64,000 bases of DNA from assembly GCA_032622095.1 (NCBI GenBank), contig CP136065.1, forward strand, positions 55,857,949-55,921,948, in the 5' to 3' direction. The notes under the pieces were generated by a model, which saw nothing but the letters and a program-made list of their open reading frames with translations, searched no databases and was not told the DNA's origin. Positions 11,746 through 24,394 of this stretch are shown in pieces (the first letter of the stretch is position 1; every line of letters begins with the position of its first letter). The translations under genes were made by a program, and so were the position numbers. Origin of the DNA: Siphonodentalium dalli (lineage: Eukaryota > Mollusca > Scaphopoda > Gadilida > Siphonodentaliidae).

Positions 11746-12175
11746 GCTGGTAGGGCAAAGTGATGCTGTTAAGAAAAAAAATACCGTTATTTTATTTAAA
11801 GTTGTCTGCTGATCTGAACACATCGAAGAAAAGCCACTATATGTGTATAAAACATTCAAAAACATGTATATTGCGAAATATATAAAATATATCTGTTCTT
11901 GGTTGTTGCAAACCAACCATGGTTGAGATGGCTGTTCATATCTTCTTTCAAACACCAGAGCCACCATATATTTTTAAAATATATATGTTCTTGATTGTTT
12001 CACACATACACTGGCTTTTTTCCAAATCGCCCGGTTTAATCAAACACCTCAGAAATGACAACTTTTTAAGAAAAATAACGATATTTTTTCTTAACAGCAT
12101 CGCTTTTGCCCTACCAACATCATAGAAATTCAGCATGGCCCACCAGCATCATAGCAATTCAGCAGGACCACTCAA
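11700..12175. mobile_element. Hairpin MITE carrying the minisatellite at its end
   Basis: Left arm (GACGCTGGTAGGGCAAAGTG, ATGCTGTTAAGAAAAAAA, ACCGTTATTTTA) pairs with the right arm at about 12060-12175 (TTAACAGCATCGCTTTTGCC, CTACCAACATCATAG, AATTCAGCAGGACCA). Inner parts also match (ACATTCAAAAACATGTATAT, TGTTCTTGGTTGTTGCAAAC). Related copies at 35500-35872 and 36870-37320 share GGTCCTGCTAA ends and AATTCAGCAGGAC. No transposase is encoded. Confidence 0.75.
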
Positions 12176-12259
12176 ATAGGGGTGGGCGTGGTACTAAAGA
12201 GTACAGCACTTAGTACACTGGCTGTCATCATGTGGTGAAGGGTACACAGTTCACTAGAG

Positions 12260-12598
12260 AAATTGAGTTTTTTTTTATTTTTCAGTTATTTCCCAAATTT
12301 TTACAAACCTATTTTACAAAAATCACCAAGTTCGCCTTTCTTAATTAATTAAATGCAATGACTCTCGACGACGAAATCATTTGTGTTATAGTTTATCGCT
12401 GATAGTTGCGTCCAGAATCGAGATAAATTTTTTACAATTGAGCGTATAGTTCAGACGATGTTTTCTATGGAGTGGTATGATCGATCTCTTTGAATTGTCA
12501 GCGTTCTTAGTAGAATGCTACATTCCACAGGTTGATATAGTGCCTGAGTACTAACTTCTCAATTTCACGCACCAGAACAAGTCCATAATATGTCTTTA
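12260..12598. mobile_element. F3 element, left-truncated
   Basis: Matches F3 from TTAATTAAATGCAATGACTC through GATAGTTGCGTCCAGAATCG to GAACAAGTCCATAATATGTC. The right TTAA has mutated to TTAC and the left end is replaced. Confidence 0.7.
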
Positions 12599-12638
12599 CG
12601 AAAGCCAGAGTTGTGACTTGAGACCGCCATAGAGGAGG

Positions 12639-12855
12639 TACAGTAATGCCCTAAGTAATCGACTCTTTAACTACAGAAGAATTATAGGTAACTTTTCTGG
12701 ATTTAGTCGGAAATATGGCTTGTTGCCATTCATCGGAAAGCTCTCGTGGAGAGCTTTCCGATGAATGGCAACAAGCCATATTTCCGACTAAATCCTGAAA
12801 AGTTACCCATAATTCTTCTGTGGTTAAGGAGTCGATTACTTAGGGCATTACTGTA
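12639..12855. mobile_element. 217-bp near-perfect palindromic MITE, copy 1 (TA borders)
   Basis: Left arm begins TACAGTAATGCCCTAAGTAA, right arm ends with its complement GGCATTACTGTA. The arms of over 100 bp meet at GGAAAGCTCTCGTGGAGAGC with almost no loop. TA borders suggest a mariner/Tc1-type target. An identical-length copy is at 35925-36141. Confidence 0.9.
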
Positions 12856-14020
12856 GTTATCGATTTGCGTGGGAAGTGATATTTTTAATCGCAGAGGAAT
12901 TCAAAATGAAAAAAATATGATCTAAGATGTCGGAGTGGGTGGAATATTACAATTGTCGTTATGTTAATAAATGCCGAAGAAATACCCAATGTATAATCGG
13001 TGGAAGTTTGCCGCCTCAGGTCGCATAATCGATTAGATATTTTCCCAAATGGGAACCTGATTAGCTGGCAAATCACGTTGGCAAATTTACGAGGAGACAA
13101 AGCGAGCGCAATTTGTGAATGTATTCTTTCAACTGCAGATGGTGTATAGAATAACTGGATAACCTATTATGAATTAAGAACTCAGGGGACAAGGAAGAAA
13201 TTATCGATGATTCAATACCTCTTTGTCCCCACCCACGATTAAATTGGTTGTATTGAATTTATGAACCGGGAGAGGAGCTAAATTAGTATATTCTGTTCCT
13301 ATTATTAAAAAGACGATTAAAACTTATTGTATATTAGAATACAAATTTAGGGGATTGGGGACACCTTCTTGAAACTTACATGCATGCACCCCCGCTCACC
13401 ACAAGCACAATAATTACTACAACGTATTGCAACAAGAAATATTAGTTAAATGCAACAATTTGGAAAGAAAACATGAAAGAAGAGATCTGCGAACATTTCA
13501 AGAAGACAGACAGCCTAAACTTAAAGGGTAGCTTATCAGATTGGACGGCTACACGCTGGCGCTATTCGTAAATATCGTGTCCCGAAATTTCGAACATATG
13601 ATGTAATCTCAACCTCTAGACTCTCTGCGGGTCTGAATCTTCGCATGATCTCATCTCTTTGCCCCTCTGCCCTATACAGTGTTCCCCTACCGCGGCTAAA
13701 CACAAATCAAGGAGCTTTCGTTTAAATCGTCTACAATAAGTGAAATTATCTCAGCGGAAGCTATCATTATGAATGTGATTCAAACAGCATGAACTGTTGT
13801 TCGAATTGTCTGACATGAGTGTCATTATACGCACGTTCTACGTGAAGAGTTGGCCACACATTAGAGGAATTTTGGAGCTTGAATATCGTCTCAGTTCGGA
13901 GAATGTAGACCGTATACTGGTATATCGAATGCGCCGTGAGACTGTTTGGTTTGATTGCTTGTGGTTTCATCCATTAGACCATATCATTATCTGGTATGCT
14001 TTATTGCTAGACATTTAACA
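12856..14020. other. No gene recognised
   Basis: Overlapping short frames on both strands near 13770-14018 match nothing I know. No clear repeat. Confidence 0.4.
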
Positions 14021-14025
14021 TGATT

Positions 14026-14318
14026 GATTGATTGATTGGGGTTTATTGTCGCTTTAGCAACTAAGGCCATATCACGACATTGACAGTTTTAGTGGTGGAG
14101 GAAATCCGCACACTTGCGACTAATGATTTCAATGGCTGATAAACTAGTCAACCATGTCTGGCAAACCACCGGCCATCGGCGAGCAACTGGTAACTCCACC
14201 AGATAACGAATTTCGAGTTACAAAGTCCACGAAGGAAACATGTGGATTTGAACCCTTATCGCCAGCGCTGGAGGTCGAAACGGCTTGGAGTTGTACCCCT
14301 AACCGAGGCCCCTGACAT
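14026..14318 (-). mobile_element. tRNA-derived SINE
   Basis: Read on the minus strand, it starts near 14314 with a tRNA-like head (GGCCTCGGTTAGGGG...) containing a polymerase III B box, GGTTCAAATCC (plus-strand GGATTTGAACC at 14244-14254). It ends in an (AATC)n tail (plus strand TGATTGATTGATTGATTG at 14021-14038) behind CAATAAACCCC. ACATGATT flanks both sides, a likely 8-bp target duplication. A partial body copy (GCCATATCACGACATT) is at 42424-42545. Confidence 0.75.
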
Positions 14319-14455
14319 GATTTAACATATTACATGCAAAACATATATACATAAATACAAATGTGGATTAGGATGCCTACAATGGGAGACAGACACAAGC
14401 CATTGGAACGACAACTCTATATATATGCCACCAAGTCCTTTCACGACGTGAACAA

Positions 14456-14780
14456 GTCTTAAAATAGTGTGTCTGTCATTTGCAAATGAGGTCCACAGAG
14501 GGTGAATTTAGTGACTCTAAACCGCACAGCGGGGCTATATAGCATCATAAAATTCACCCCCTGTTGACCTCTTTATGTTTAAGGCTCATCTTCTGGGAAG
14601 TATCTATAGTCACAAAATAACATTGTGTTTAGTAAGGTTAGTTACTTTCTCCTTTCTGTTCAGATTCTATATCCCCTAATTTGCAGAAGATAAAATGCAT
14701 AATCGTGGTGACTAATGGGTGAACATTATCAACTTCAACTGGGGAACTTCAATCTGATTCTACGTCTCCCATATAGTTGA
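14456..14780. repeat. Dispersed hairpin repeat, copy 2
   Basis: GAGGTCCACAGAGGGTGAAT pairs with ATTCACCCCCTGTTGACCTC, followed by CTGGGAAGTATCTATAG and GAACTTCAATCTGATTCTAC. Same order as 29265-29560. No coding. Confidence 0.7.
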
Positions 14781-15385
14781 TGCCATATATACAATTATAA
14801 TAAATACAATACCTCATTAACACATCAGCTTAGCGCTTTCATCGTACCTAAAAAGTGTTGAGGTATGGTACAACATATGGACACGTGTCCCGAAATTTCG
14901 AAAAGGTGCTGACTGGCATGTTCACATGTATATAGTGAAATATCGTTCGAACTGACGCTGTTTAGTTGTTTACGTCTCTCGCGATTTTAGCTAGAATACT
15001 TGTTTACGTTCAAATGAAAATTAGATTTAACGGAAAACAAATTTCTGGTGGGCACCAGGAAATAACACTATTGATGTAACTACATCAGCGCCGTTAACCG
15101 ATATCCGTATCATTAAAAATAAGCATTTAACATTCATTATATAACGCTGAACCCCAGTGAACTTGCAAGTGCCCTTGGAGCGAAAATAGCGACAAGGTGT
15201 AAACAACTAAACAACGATCTTTCGAATGAGATTTCAAAACATGTGTATGACTATAATGGGAGGCCGTTTTCAGCGTCGCGGGGGGGGGGGGGGGGAGGGG
15301 GGGGGCTGTGGCCCATGTGTGCGCTTTGCGCACATTTTGAACTTAGACAGAGCCTTTATTAAGCGGCGGCGCACATTTTGTTTGC

Positions 15386-15811
15386 TTAAAGGCACAGTCG
15401 GCGTTCGTTGCAGAAATATTCATATTTGTTCAAATCGCCATCAACAGGAGGAATATTAAAATATATATAGTTTTGTTCATATGCCAAACACAATCAGCTC
15501 GTAAATAGTTTATTGTCGTCAAGACGTACGATGGTGTACGTAAACAAGAACCTTCTCGTGTTACATAAGTTTTTCTTCTGTTTACATAACACAGCGCAAT
15601 TATATTGGTTAATCACACACAAATGATATAAACGCTCTTTATTATTTCAAAGGAAAAACATTTGACAATAACATACTGTTTATGCCATATTTCTTATTTG
15701 TATAAGAACAAAGTCTGTCTATATTTTACTATTCTTTCTGTTTATGGCGGTTTTTGACGGAGCTGAATATTTTAACAGCATACCCACCACCAACGCCGCT
15801 CGTATATTTAA
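15386..15811. mobile_element. F6 TTAA element, copy 1
   Basis: Starts TTAAAGGCACAGTCGG and ends at TTAA near 15808-15811. Shares ATATTCATATTTGTTC, TAATCACACACAAATG, TAAACGCTCTTTATTA, ACATACTGTTTATGCCATAT and GGTTTTTGACGG with 44270-44769. Non-coding. The right terminal repeat is decayed in this copy. Confidence 0.7.
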
Positions 15812-17140
15812 ACATTTTTGTTTTGTTTTTTAATTCAATTAATTTTTTTTAATATAGATTGAGCTAATTTAACAAACATTTTTTTTTAATGAAAAACTAA
15901 CGCCGTTATAACATCCGCAAGGTACCCCGAGTCTCTACACCACATTTGGTTGAAATCGGTCTGGTGGCCTGGAAGAAAAATCAGAACACACAAACATACA
16001 GACATATTATGCTTAAGCGTAAATATTTACGCTTACGTGTTATTCATTTACACTTAAGCGTAATTAAATTATTCAATTACGGATTATACAAAAAGCCATA
16101 TTAGCTTATTTGAAGCCATGTCCCTTTGAAAAGGTCTGCCTTCCGGATAACGGTCGTCTTGTTTAATGACTCATCCTCGTATTCTCAACAACTCAATGTG
16201 AACGTAAACCGAATCGCCAAAGTTCCTACCACAAAATACCTCAGGCTTCAAGCGATTAACAGACGCTTAAAGATACTACTGCGACATTCGATTAATCCGC
16301 CGACTGAATTCGACTCGGAGGAGGTCTTTCGTTCCAGACATAATCTTTGATGTCATAAGATCAGAAGAAAGTCACGGTTCGACATTTTTCCAATCTTTGT
16401 AATTGTGGCGGAGTGTAAACTTTCCCACCGTCCCTCTGTATAATTAAAGGAATCGTGTTTGGATGCAAAACATTTGTCGGGTTGGCAATCATGTGCTTCT
16501 CGCCACCTAGTGTACTTTTGAATTATGGGTAAGTTTGCCTTGTCGACGATTCTCGGCATGCGCCCTCCCGGGTTTGCTCAGTATTTAATTCTTAGGCAAA
16601 GGAGATCAAAATAGCAGCCGATGTGTTTAGGTAAGGAAAATAGAATTAACAATACAACCTGTTTGATCCGATGTATTGTGCCGACCGTACCAATCTCACA
16701 CGTCATTGTCCTAGGTTTGAACTTGTCAATCTAACGTTTTGATAATCTAATTCGAGATGTCTCGAATTAACAAATCGCGGAAATGCTAGCACGATATACA
16801 CTACATCCTAAAATCTACATGTATTCACGGTTGGGAGTCACGTGGTTTCGAGGTTGGTGAGTATACCACTCATTCAAAATGTGCAAACGCACAAGAATCA
16901 ACTCGAAACCACGTGATTCTCCACCATGGTATTGATATGTTCAGAAATTCCACTTAAAGCAAAAAACTACACAATCTTTTATTTATATATATGGGCTTCG
17001 TATATTATATATTCCTTCAAACTTGCCACGTTGTATCAAAACTTGCACGACTCATATACCTATATTCTAAATAACTTACCAACATCAGCATATTGCCAGT
17101 AGTTTTCTAATTGTTCATATGCAGGCAATATAAACGCTCT
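15812..17140. other. No gene; two small inverted repeats
   Basis: Near 16010-16065 a palindrome-like run alternates TTAAGCGTAAATATTTACGC and its variants. At about 16833-16921 GAGTCACGTGGTTTCGAG is mirrored by CTCGAAACCACGTGATTC, both containing the E-box CACGTG. No exon seen. Confidence 0.45.
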
Positions 17141-17224
17141 TTATATTGACCATAAAGGGAATACAAAACAGTGAAGTCCGAACCGATTTTTATCTCAACT
17201 TCCAACTGCAACTTCACGAAATAT

Positions 17225-17780
17225 TAGCTATTGGGACAGCTGATTGGGATGGGTTGGCATCTGTCGTCCGCCCGTCAACAATGTCCTTCGGCACACCCTA
17301 CAAGCCACACCCATCATCCGATCGTTACCAAACTTAATATATGTGATCTTCGCTGTGACCGCTTGATGGGAGCCATCGCATTTTTCGAACTTGAAATTCA
17401 TTAAAACATGGCCCACAACCAGTTTGCATTTCACATTGAATCCATCGGCACAAACTGCGGCCCGCATTTATGGAATAAATGTTTTTGAAAATGTACAGGC
17501 ATTTATTGAACATCGCGAGATGGGAACTAAAAAATTGTCGATGAAAAACATGGCCACTAGCAGCCATATTGAATTGTACACCACTAACTCTTTCGGGATG
17601 CCGCACAACCCGCGTTTTTTCATCCCAATTGATCCAAAACTCCATATAGATTTTCGGGTTGACCCCTATAGTTTTGAGCTATTGTGTTTCTCTGAATATC
17701 GTTTCAAAACATGGACGCCAGCGGCCATCTTATATTTCACATTTGAATATCGGCACACCCTATATACATATAGCTCGCTA
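17225..17780. repeat. Dispersed ATGGCCGC-type repeat, inverted copy
   Basis: Its reverse complement matches the 28.0-29.0 kb array: GATCGGATGATGGGTGTGGC, then TAGGGTGTGCC, then TTGACGGGCGGACG. Further copies are at about 23960-24380 and 26215-26345. The 136-codon plus frame here is repeat-derived. Confidence 0.65.
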
Positions 17781-17799
17781 GCCTCGCACCAATGTTTTT

Positions 17800-20700
17800 A
17801 AATTAAATTCCTTGGTTTATTAATATTTATTCCCACTCAGAATATAAATTACAATATAATATATTGGTAATTCATTTTACCATGTTCCTTGTGTATGGGA
17901 GTGGATTCGGCCATAAGCCTATATGGCTTATATTTGCCGTCTCCACAAGTGACCTTATCATTGGTGGACATAATATAAAATGTCGTGACAAAGCAAGCAA
18001 TATTTTTATGCTGCATAATTCGAGTCGCGTCCCGTCGTGGAGTTGTCGGAGACAGGTAATGAATTGGTATATTCATGTGCTATATGTTTACACCATGTCT
18101 AATATATTATAGAATGGGTTTTTAAGAGCAATACAGACACAGACATATATACAACATTTGTGTGTCACCTGTCATGTCGGTCATCAGCTATTTTAATCTT
18201 TGGATATTTACTTAATGTAATTATTATAATTATTATTGAGCAGTGCCATATAATCTGCATATATTAGCTCGAAAAGCGTTCTGTCATGATTATGTATTTC
18301 TGGACTGTTTTAAATATAAAAATATTTTCCCTCAGACTATTTGAAATCGTCCCGTTCAATTCCTTCATTGTAGTACTTTCTCTTCTCCAAGTTGAGCTAC
18401 AATACAGTGTAATTGATGCTTTCGATTTCAATTATGTGACTTGAAGCGAACCGTATCATATGTAAAAGCGAATTGAAGTATTTAACGTACCATGTTATAT
18501 ATGTAAATCGATACATCATGGAAAATCTTCGATCCGTCGTCACTTGTAAGAACTACAAATACATACCAGACTGAAGGTACAGGAAATCAGTTCTCCAAAT
18601 CCACAAGTCGTGGTCATATCGTCTGGGTTAATTATGTCATATATATAATTAAAATATATGCAGACAAGTGTTGAGGTTATGGTCTAGTCCTTTCGAGTTC
18701 ATATCTATCGTTATAGCCGTTCGATTAACATTTTCAGAACTTCATAGATGTCCAGTTTGGCAGTTATTTGAAAACTTTACTTCATTACTATGTCGACAGA
18801 TGACTTAACTCAGTATATATAGATGATATCACCAGTGGTTTATATGCTGTGAAAACATTACAAACGTGCGAACGGAACCTTTAATCGACCGTCAAGCAAC
18901 CCTCACTCAAACCCAATATTACGATTTTTATAACGCGCAAGATATCGCAATATTAAGCGCGATATATCGCAGTATTTAACCGCGAAATGTCGCAAACGGT
19001 GCGCTTGTAAGCACACCATCTGCCATATTAGCGGGATATTGGGCGCGAAAATAGCGTGCTTAATATACCCATTCTTTTGATTGGCATTTTACAAATACTA
19101 GTTTTATTGTGTCCAATGGGAGAGGACTTCCTTGATACTTCTATTTAAAACATCTACCTCGGAATAAAGCTCTTATAAACAACTGGGTAGTGTCATAATC
19201 AGACATGGGAAATTACAATTGTTTATATCGCTATTATCAACAAGGCTAGACAACTGATCAAAATGTCTTAATAATTGATCATGTGACCACGTTTACCACA
19301 CAATTTATATACGATTATGGAATGCAGTCCACTCTGACCTCATGTTAGTTTTAAGATGAAGGCCAGTCTTATGCACCGTGTGACATATAAATACCAGAAT
19401 CTACCGTGGCGATGTACTCAGAAGGAATTTGATTCCCCTGGAAGGAAACAATAGCACGTAGTCTCATCAATGATTCCTAACTCCTCTGTTATTGTTTTCT
19501 TCGTTCTCATGGAATCGAATTTCATGCTGGGGTATATTTAATGCTTGCAAGGAATGCCCCCGCACCGCTGAAGTCTGATATTAGCTTGTTTCTGGCTTTG
19601 GTGGCTTCGTGAGAACTGATGTAGAAGCGAATAGTTGACGTCGCCCGCCAGAATTTTTGTCGGACGATGTGTCCTTGTGTGGCCGAATAACCCATATACA
19701 TTCTTCAGGTCGCAGTATGGAAAGAAAGCTTGGAAGACGTTCGAGGCTGGTATTGAGAAAGTAGAACTATACACCAATAAGCGATTTAAAACTAATACCT
19801 GGTGTGGTATTGAAGACAGGCATGTGTTGCATTTATTGGAGCTGACATCGACAATTAAACAGGATAGTTTTAAACTTCACCATGCAAATTCGCAAACTTA
19901 TGCCAAAGTGTGTGGTGCAACTGGAATAGGTATGACGACAACATGACATGTCGCTTATGCCGGCTATCCACCGGTTTCTGTTTTGTAGACATCATATATA
20001 TCGGTATTCGAATACACACCAGCCGATGTTCTAGCCGATAACACCCAATCCGCCATGAATGTGACCAAGAGAAGAAACGGCTTGGAGTAACCATAACCGA
20101 TTGAGTCAACGAGCCTCCCCAGAGGAACATAATGGTATCAACGTTGTAGCACCACACCTTTACTAGGACCGAGGGGCCAAGGATCAACTGACTTGACACT
20201 GATCAGTCAGTGTACTGGTTTGTATGGCCGTTTTGAAACAGCAGAGATAGAATTGTCTAGTGCTCTCAATGGTCAGCTTCACCAATTGCTGTTCGGTCGG
20301 TTGAAAGGCGATCATTTCAGGAGCGAGATGTTGCTGTTAGTTACTGGTGGTTTGGTTTCAACCTTTGGTGGGCAATAGATCCCGTCTCTACAGTGGCACA
20401 AGTTGGTCCTCATACCAATGTTAGCGGTCTGACCAAGATCTGTTCAGACCATCCACTTGTAGTCACGCCATGTGGGAGGGATAACCAAATTCAATATCAA
20501 CACTGACCTCAGTGACCTTTGCAGAGCGATATAGAACAATAAAACTTTCTATTTGCTGACGATAAACCCATGCAGTTAATGAAATAAAAGTCATTGATCA
20601 GCTCAATGTTATCTGGGATACACCAAATACCATTAGGTCAATTCGCCAATAGCAAAGCGTATATTTTTTCACAATTAGCTATGAACCTTGTTACAACACT

Positions 20701-21100
20701 GTCTAGGGGGGCATAGTCTGTGTTAGACTCGAGTTTTATCTCGTTCCGTACAGTTATTGGTTAGACTGAGCCTAATTATCCAGCTAATATAGCTGCAACT
20801 GGCGGGTGTGAATGATTTAGCTCAGCTCTTGAGGCGACACAGAGACGGATCAGCCGGGGTAGAATAAATCAAGCACACCTTATCAGTCTGCACTGTTCAG
20901 ATACCTCAGATGTTTCTTTGTGGGTCCTTTCCAGTATCTTTCCAAATAATAAGCGGCGTAGGTTTAAGTACATTGGCGATATGAACCTTTCAGTGATACT
21001 CATTGTACTCCATCGTGTATCTTCCACACACGTGTTACATGCTTTTTTGATAATGACTGTCTTGTAATTTTTAGTTCAAGGTGGCACAGAATGGCTTATA
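17800..21100. other. Sparse region, no gene recognised
   Basis: Frames of about 100 codons at 19635-19946 and 19870-20199 (opposite strands) match no family I recognise and lack splice-flanked coding character. At 18930-19060 there is a local CG-rich island of GCGATATCGC-like words in otherwise AT-rich DNA. Confidence 0.35.
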
Positions 21101-21128
21101 GCTTGTCTTCCACAGTGGTATTTAGCAT

Positions 21129-21600
21129 TGGTAACGCCACCAAGATCATATTATTAGCCATAAATATAAATTATAATATAAAATATATTGGTTACATCAA
21201 TGCACCGCCTCAGAATTCCGTTAAAACAACTAATCCTTCAAATTATTACAAACAAACCACGCTTATTAAATCGACGTAAACATCTCCGTAATAATTATAA
21301 TATTACGTCGACACGAATTCATGTAAAAACCCATTTCCATAACAATGGGCTTCCCCCAATATCGTGACGTCATACTGATGTCGCAGACATTCCAAATAAG
21401 GAATAATTTATGCGCGCCGACAACACTTGAAATTGTTCAGATATCAACCATGAAATAACTGTCTCTTTCAAGATAGACGAAACACACTTCAACAAGAAAA
21501 CCATAGTCAGAAATGGTAACGCCACCAAGATCATATTATTAGCCATAAATATAAATTATAATATAATTATAATATAAAATATTATTCATTAGTTAGCGCT
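21129..21600. repeat. Direct repeat, ~52 bp, 385 bp apart
   Basis: GGTAACGCCACCAAGATCAT followed by ATTATTAGCCATAAATATAA occurs at about 21129-21180 and again at 21514-21565, nearly identical. A perfect 14-15 bp hairpin (ATTAGTTAGCGC / GCGCTAACTAAT) lies just beyond at 21590-21622. Possibly the ends of an insertion. Confidence 0.7.
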
Positions 21601-22204
21601 AATATAGGCGCTAACTAATGACTTGTTAAATACCATCTAATAAATATTCATCTTATTCACAACTTTAAGGAGTCCTTCTGGCACACGAGAATATTTATCG
21701 CCGTTTGATTTGCACCAAGTGAACTCGGCGCATATATAATTGATAGAACTGACCTTTATTATGATGATCGTGCCGTTATTTGTTTAAGATACGTATCAAT
21801 TGACTTATACGCACCCGTTCCCTATTAAATTCTATATATATCGCCCATTTTAGGGGACCTCCGCGAATTCGGGGACTTCCGCAAAGTGATCTCCACAAAT
21901 CGGGACCTACTGCAAATCGTCGCACCCAATGCAATTTGTAAACAAATACGATTGACATGCGTTTTAACGAGGTGATCTTTAATTAAACGAAAGAAGCATT
22001 CTACATAAACTATTTGTCATGGACTCAGCCAGTGTGCCATATATATGTGTCAACTAAGGTCGCTTTGCGTGGTAAAAGTGAAAAGTGAAAGTGGAAAATC
22101 CTATTGAAAATGAAAGTAGCCTACAATTTTGGGAAATTCCGCGGCAGATTGCAGTGAATCTATACTATTGGAAGTGAATGTACAATTCCTGGAATTCTAT
22201 CAGA

Positions 22205-22280
22205 TATCCCGACTCTGCTCGTTTTCGTGATCATAGGTTATATAGGCCCTATATGACCACGAAAACGAGTCGAGTCGCGA
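22205..22280. repeat. Hairpin
   Basis: CGACTCTGCTCGTTTTCGTG pairs with CACGAAAACGAGTCGAGTCG around a loop containing the palindrome TATAGGCCCTATA. Confidence 0.75.
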
Positions 22281-22469
22281 TACATCCATCGGTACAAACA
22301 CATTGTGTATATGATACAATTTTGACTTGATGACCAGAAAATAAAAGATGGCGATTAATCCAAGTCTCCAACAGAACAGACATGCGCGCTCCAATTAAAA
22401 TTACCCATAATTCACTTCACTACACAGGGGTTCCCAAAGGGTTATATATTATTTTCAGGCTATCAGAGT

Positions 22470-22640
22470 ATTTATATTTTCAACAACATATTATTACACC
22501 GGTGACTTTAAGTTTACAATTTCAGCCTGTCCTGACCCTATGGATACGATTTATGATATTTTCAAAAACGTATTATACACCGGTGCCGTTAACTTTACAA
22601 TTTCAGCATATACGTGATTCTATTGGTACGATTGAGTAAG
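22470..22640. repeat. Tandem duplication, ~84 bp
   Basis: TATTACACCGGTGACTTTAA...TTTACAATTTCAGC and TATACACCGGTGCCGTTAAC...TTTACAATTTCAGC are successive diverged units. A further GTATACACCGGTGGCGTTAA word lies at 23503-23522. Confidence 0.6.
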
Positions 22641-24394
22641 GTACAAAAAAAATATCCAAGAATATATTTCTCCATTCGACCATGAGTCTATACAGATATG
22701 TACACTAGTGTCCACCCACTTCGTGGCGGTAATAACACATCGTTTCGGTCTTTGTCCACTGTAACACTCATTTTCCTATTGTGATGAGATTATTAAATGC
22801 GTCGAAAACGAGTTTTACCCATGAATAAATGTCTTTCTTTTAAAAGACACCGGAGCTATTTTTACGGGACACGCGCAGCTGTTATCGGCTAGCCAGTCGG
22901 GGTTAGCGGTTTCTGGTACCGCTTCCAATCAAAACAAGGAATTTCCTGGTATATCCCCAAGTCTGGAAATAGCTTTCCGGCCAGTCCTGTTCGACTCAGA
23001 TGAATTTATATCATATACTGAGTCGAAATTTATGTCGACTTGGCTTATTACTGCAGGTGTTTCATTCACAAAACCAGAAAGCTTCTAAATGCGAATCAAA
23101 AATTGTGTTGCCGCCATAAAATCTTCAAGTGTGCATGGCCCAGCCATTGTTAATACCTAAATATCGAACGCATGCAATTAACGCGGTCATAATAGTTACA
23201 CACTGCAACTATAAGACATCCAGCGAATACACACCCCACGAAAATCCGAAATGTGTTGTCCTGCGAGATATCCCATCGCTATAGCTCAATTTGACACGGC
23301 CAGGTTAGTCTTCCTAAAACAGTAAAGCTTCTCATATCATCGGCATAGTCAGTAGAATTTTCACGAACTTGGACATTCCAACTACAGCTTTTACCGGACT
23401 CGGGGTCGCAGTACAACTTTTACGCGTCCCAAAATAACCGGAAAAAACAATTATATATTTATAAAATCCCCATGGGACCACATATTTCTAAAATTTGTAG
23501 AACAGTATACACCGGTGGCGTTAATAAGTTGTATCTGGCAATACTGGGGACACACTAAAATTGTATACCCATATGTATCGTTTGAACATGGAGGCGGAAC
23601 CGACTTTTTTCTGCGGAATTTAACATTGAAATCAATATCGCCCAGAAGAATTAAATAGCTGACCAGTGGATTGGATTTGACGCCCACATAACGTTCTAGA
23701 ACAGCATAGGAATTGAGATACCAGTCCAAAAGCCACACGTATACCAAGTTAGGTTCGAATACTCTTAAAATTGCACCATGTTTTTCGTGTTAAACTTTTC
23801 GTGATATTGTGATGTATTGACAACGCTATTTATCGAAAATAACACTATTTACTAATATTCATATGCTATCGTACGACACCAAATGCTATATACAGTTCCC
23901 ACAGTACCTCTATAATAAACATGTTTAGTTCTTGTAAAGTTTGAGCTATTGCTGTCGGTTGGTATCAGTCGTCCGTGCGTGTGTGTGCCCGTCAACAATT
24001 TCCATTAGCACGGGCTACAGGTCGAACCTTGAAGATGGGTACGAGTCATTTTGGGTTCATTTGCCAAAAGGATATGGCCGCCAGCGGTCATCTTGGATTT
24101 CGGAATTCAATCCATCGGCTCTGGCTTTTGTCTCGTAACGTTTGTCTGATATTTTGATATTTTGTCTTGGTTATCAGTACTAAACAATGTTAATCCAGTA
24201 GCACGGGTTACAGGCCGTACCATTGGTCTGATGATTATGAAATTTGTCTTGGTCGTTGTCATTGACATGTAGATGGGAAACAGTAATGTTTCAGTCATTC
24301 GGGAAAAAACATGGCGGTCATCACGTATTTAAAAATGCAATCCATTTGCACGGTCTACAGCTCGACTGTTCGTCTGATCATCATGAAATTTATA

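Noticed and set aside
19635-20378. Possible retroelement or host exons on either strand
   Set aside because: No conserved polymerase, integrase or protease motif, and frames are interrupted on both strands.
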